Shown one piece after another: positions 62,407 through 64,000 of a stretch of DNA of 64,000 nt. The stretch is from positions 10,268,405-10,332,404 of the forward strand of contig CM020512.1 in the NCBI GenBank assembly GCA_009823395.1, given 5' to 3'. Position numbers and translations under genes: made by a program. The notes under the pieces were generated by a model. That model was given only the letters and a program-made list of their open reading frames with translations. It was not told the DNA's origin and made no database searches. Source of the stretch: Thamnaconus septentrionalis (taxonomy: Eukaryota > Chordata > Actinopteri > Tetraodontiformes > Monacanthidae). Within the stretch, counting starts at the first letter, position 1. Every line of letters starts with the position of its first letter.

Positions 62407-64000
62407 TTGCCCCAATGAATTTTTTTCAAAGCATGGTAAAAGTTCTTTACGACACTCGGGGCAGAAGAAGATTCATCAGGAAGTTATGGGAGAAAAACCT
62501 TCCACTTTCTACTTCCTGGTCCGTTTCCTCCCTCTGTCCTCCTCCGCTCCCTCCATCTTCTTCCATCTCCAGCTCTTCTCCACTCCTGTCCTCCCAAGGG
62601 TCTTTTTTTTCGGGGTGGGTAGAGGAGCGGCGCTCACTCCGGCTCAGGTGAATTGATCACATGCAGCGTCACGGAGAATCTGGCTGGAGGCTCCAGTAAT
62701 GAGTCTTATCGCTCATCTGCAGCAGCTCCGAGGGGGCCGAGTCCGGGCGTCCACCTCCGGGGTCCCGCCAGGACCAGCGGAAAGTGTCACATGGTCGGCT
62801 CTTCCAATTACGGATCAAGTCTTTACCAAAAGGAGCACGTGTCACGTGCCTCACGTCAGCTAGAGGGGTCCCCCCCCCTTAAAACCACTCCTGCAATCAA
62901 TTATTTAAAGCCGGAGGAACTTTAAAGCCACCAAACATCCAATCACCAGGGGAGCTAGCGTGGAGGAAATCCTGCAGCACACAGGCCAAGACCATAGAGA
63001 CAAAAATAAATAAATAAATACATAAATAAAAAAAGAAAAGATAATGAAGTGCATGGAGAAAAACGCCAGCGTGGACAATAAATCACAACACAAAAGACAA
63101 CAATAGCGCCCTCACGGGGTTCTCTAAAGGGGCTAGCGACATGCTTTCACAAACACACACACACATGGGTTTAGTTTTTATCGTCTACTTTTATTTTTGT
63201 CGTTTTATAAGTCAGTGCAAAGCTGGAGGCGGAGTCACAGTGGAGCTAATGACGCTGTGTATTAATAGCAGAAGATTGCTGCCAAACGATGGAAACAGCG
63301 ACTGTAAATATGAATTAAGGCCGGTGGCTGGAGTCGACGTAGCTCGAGGACAGGAAATATACTTTACGTCACCACATCGTCACATCATCACCGACTGACG
63401 CACTCAAACACCTCCTGGTCTAGAATGAAAATTGCAGAGTCACATTCAGCATGACGTAGCAGGATCCAGCGTTTGTTCCCTCTTTTTTCTGTTTCTCACG
63501 CTTATCCTTAACTAAAGTACGTGTACCAGCTACCACAGCTGCTGCTTCTTCTTTTGTTTTATGTTTTTGCTTGAATGCCGACTCTATTAAAGAGCTTTGA
63601 GTTGGAAGGTTCACGTAGGGCTTCCGTGTATCAGAACGGCTCTCCTCTCTGCTCACAGCTGGGATCACGACACCTGCCTGTCGTCCATCATTCAGGAAAG
63701 ATGTTTTTTATTCCTTTTTTTCTTTCCAACCATCCTGTCAGTTTGACACCTGCCTGTCAGATGGCCTCCAGTGGGATGGTTAAAACCACCACACTGACAG
63801 CGAGATCACTGACCTGTCGCTAGTCGGGGGAATCAAATGTCTCGCGTGCGTACTAGCGAGCGTTAGCGTCATTCTCGGCTCAGCTAAAAGGCAAAACCAC
63901 CCAATGGACGTCAATCCGTCCATTTAATCTACTGTTTAACCTGCGTAACCTTTGAAGTTAAGATTCAGGTTCAGATTTCCTAGTTGGTATATTAGGGACA

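Larger units (their letters stand above)
56658..64000 (+). other. plxna1: start of the plexin intron after exon g (at least 7.3 kb)
   Basis: The intron begins GTGAGA. It contains CA, GT and CT arrays, a CTT tract and an intact tRNA-derived SINE at 61958-62336. The next plexin exon was not found, so the intron probably continues past the window. Confidence 0.8.

Overview
The window looks like a piece of a ray-finned (teleost) fish genome. The one protein-coding gene I can support is a vertebrate A-type plexin split into small exons with GT/AG borders. The interspersed repeats fit a fish: tRNA-headed SINEs of the Mermaid-like type, non-autonomous hAT elements with 8-bp target duplications, and a Tc1-like remnant. 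The density of CA/GT, CT/GA and trinucleotide microsatellites is very high. I see no bacterial, phage or organelle features, no CRISPR array and no RNA gene.

Seven consecutive exons of the plexin lie on the + strand: 25066-25197, 34757-34857, 35423-35546, 35651-35804, 36801-36900, 43357-43471 and 56457-56657. Together they are 927 bases, exactly 309 codons with no stop. They encode the last part of the semaphorin-like (sema) domain, the first PSI domain, the first IPT/TIG domain, the second PSI domain and most of the second IPT domain. From remembered family sequences the best match is PLXNA1. PLXNA2, A3 and A4 fit less well. I cannot say whether it is the teleost a or b copy. Signal peptide, start codon and most of the sema domain lie to the left of the window. 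The rest of the ectodomain, the transmembrane helix and the cytoplasmic GAP region lie to the right.

Region by region: 1-25065 is non-coding, probably a large plexin intron, packed with simple repeats (pyrimidine tracts at 1-448 and 18273-18679, a tetranucleotide minisatellite at 16691-16945, many dinucleotide arrays). It also carries a DNA-transposon-like element near 6.4-7.0 kb and three copies of a short repeat family built around a TGATGTCA palindrome. 25198-34756 is an intron with a hAT element. 34858-36800 holds three short introns between clustered exons. 36901-43356 is an intron with a second hAT copy and a minus-strand SINE. 43472-56456 is a 13-kb intron with a Tc1-like remnant, a CTG array and retroposon fossils. 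56658-64000 is the start of the next intron and contains an intact SINE flanked by a perfect 12-bp duplication.

I did not find an undescribed biological system. The points most worth checking are the dispersed TGATGTCA-palindrome repeat family, two exon borders whose splicing signals contain microsatellites, and the transposon copies with readable target duplications.
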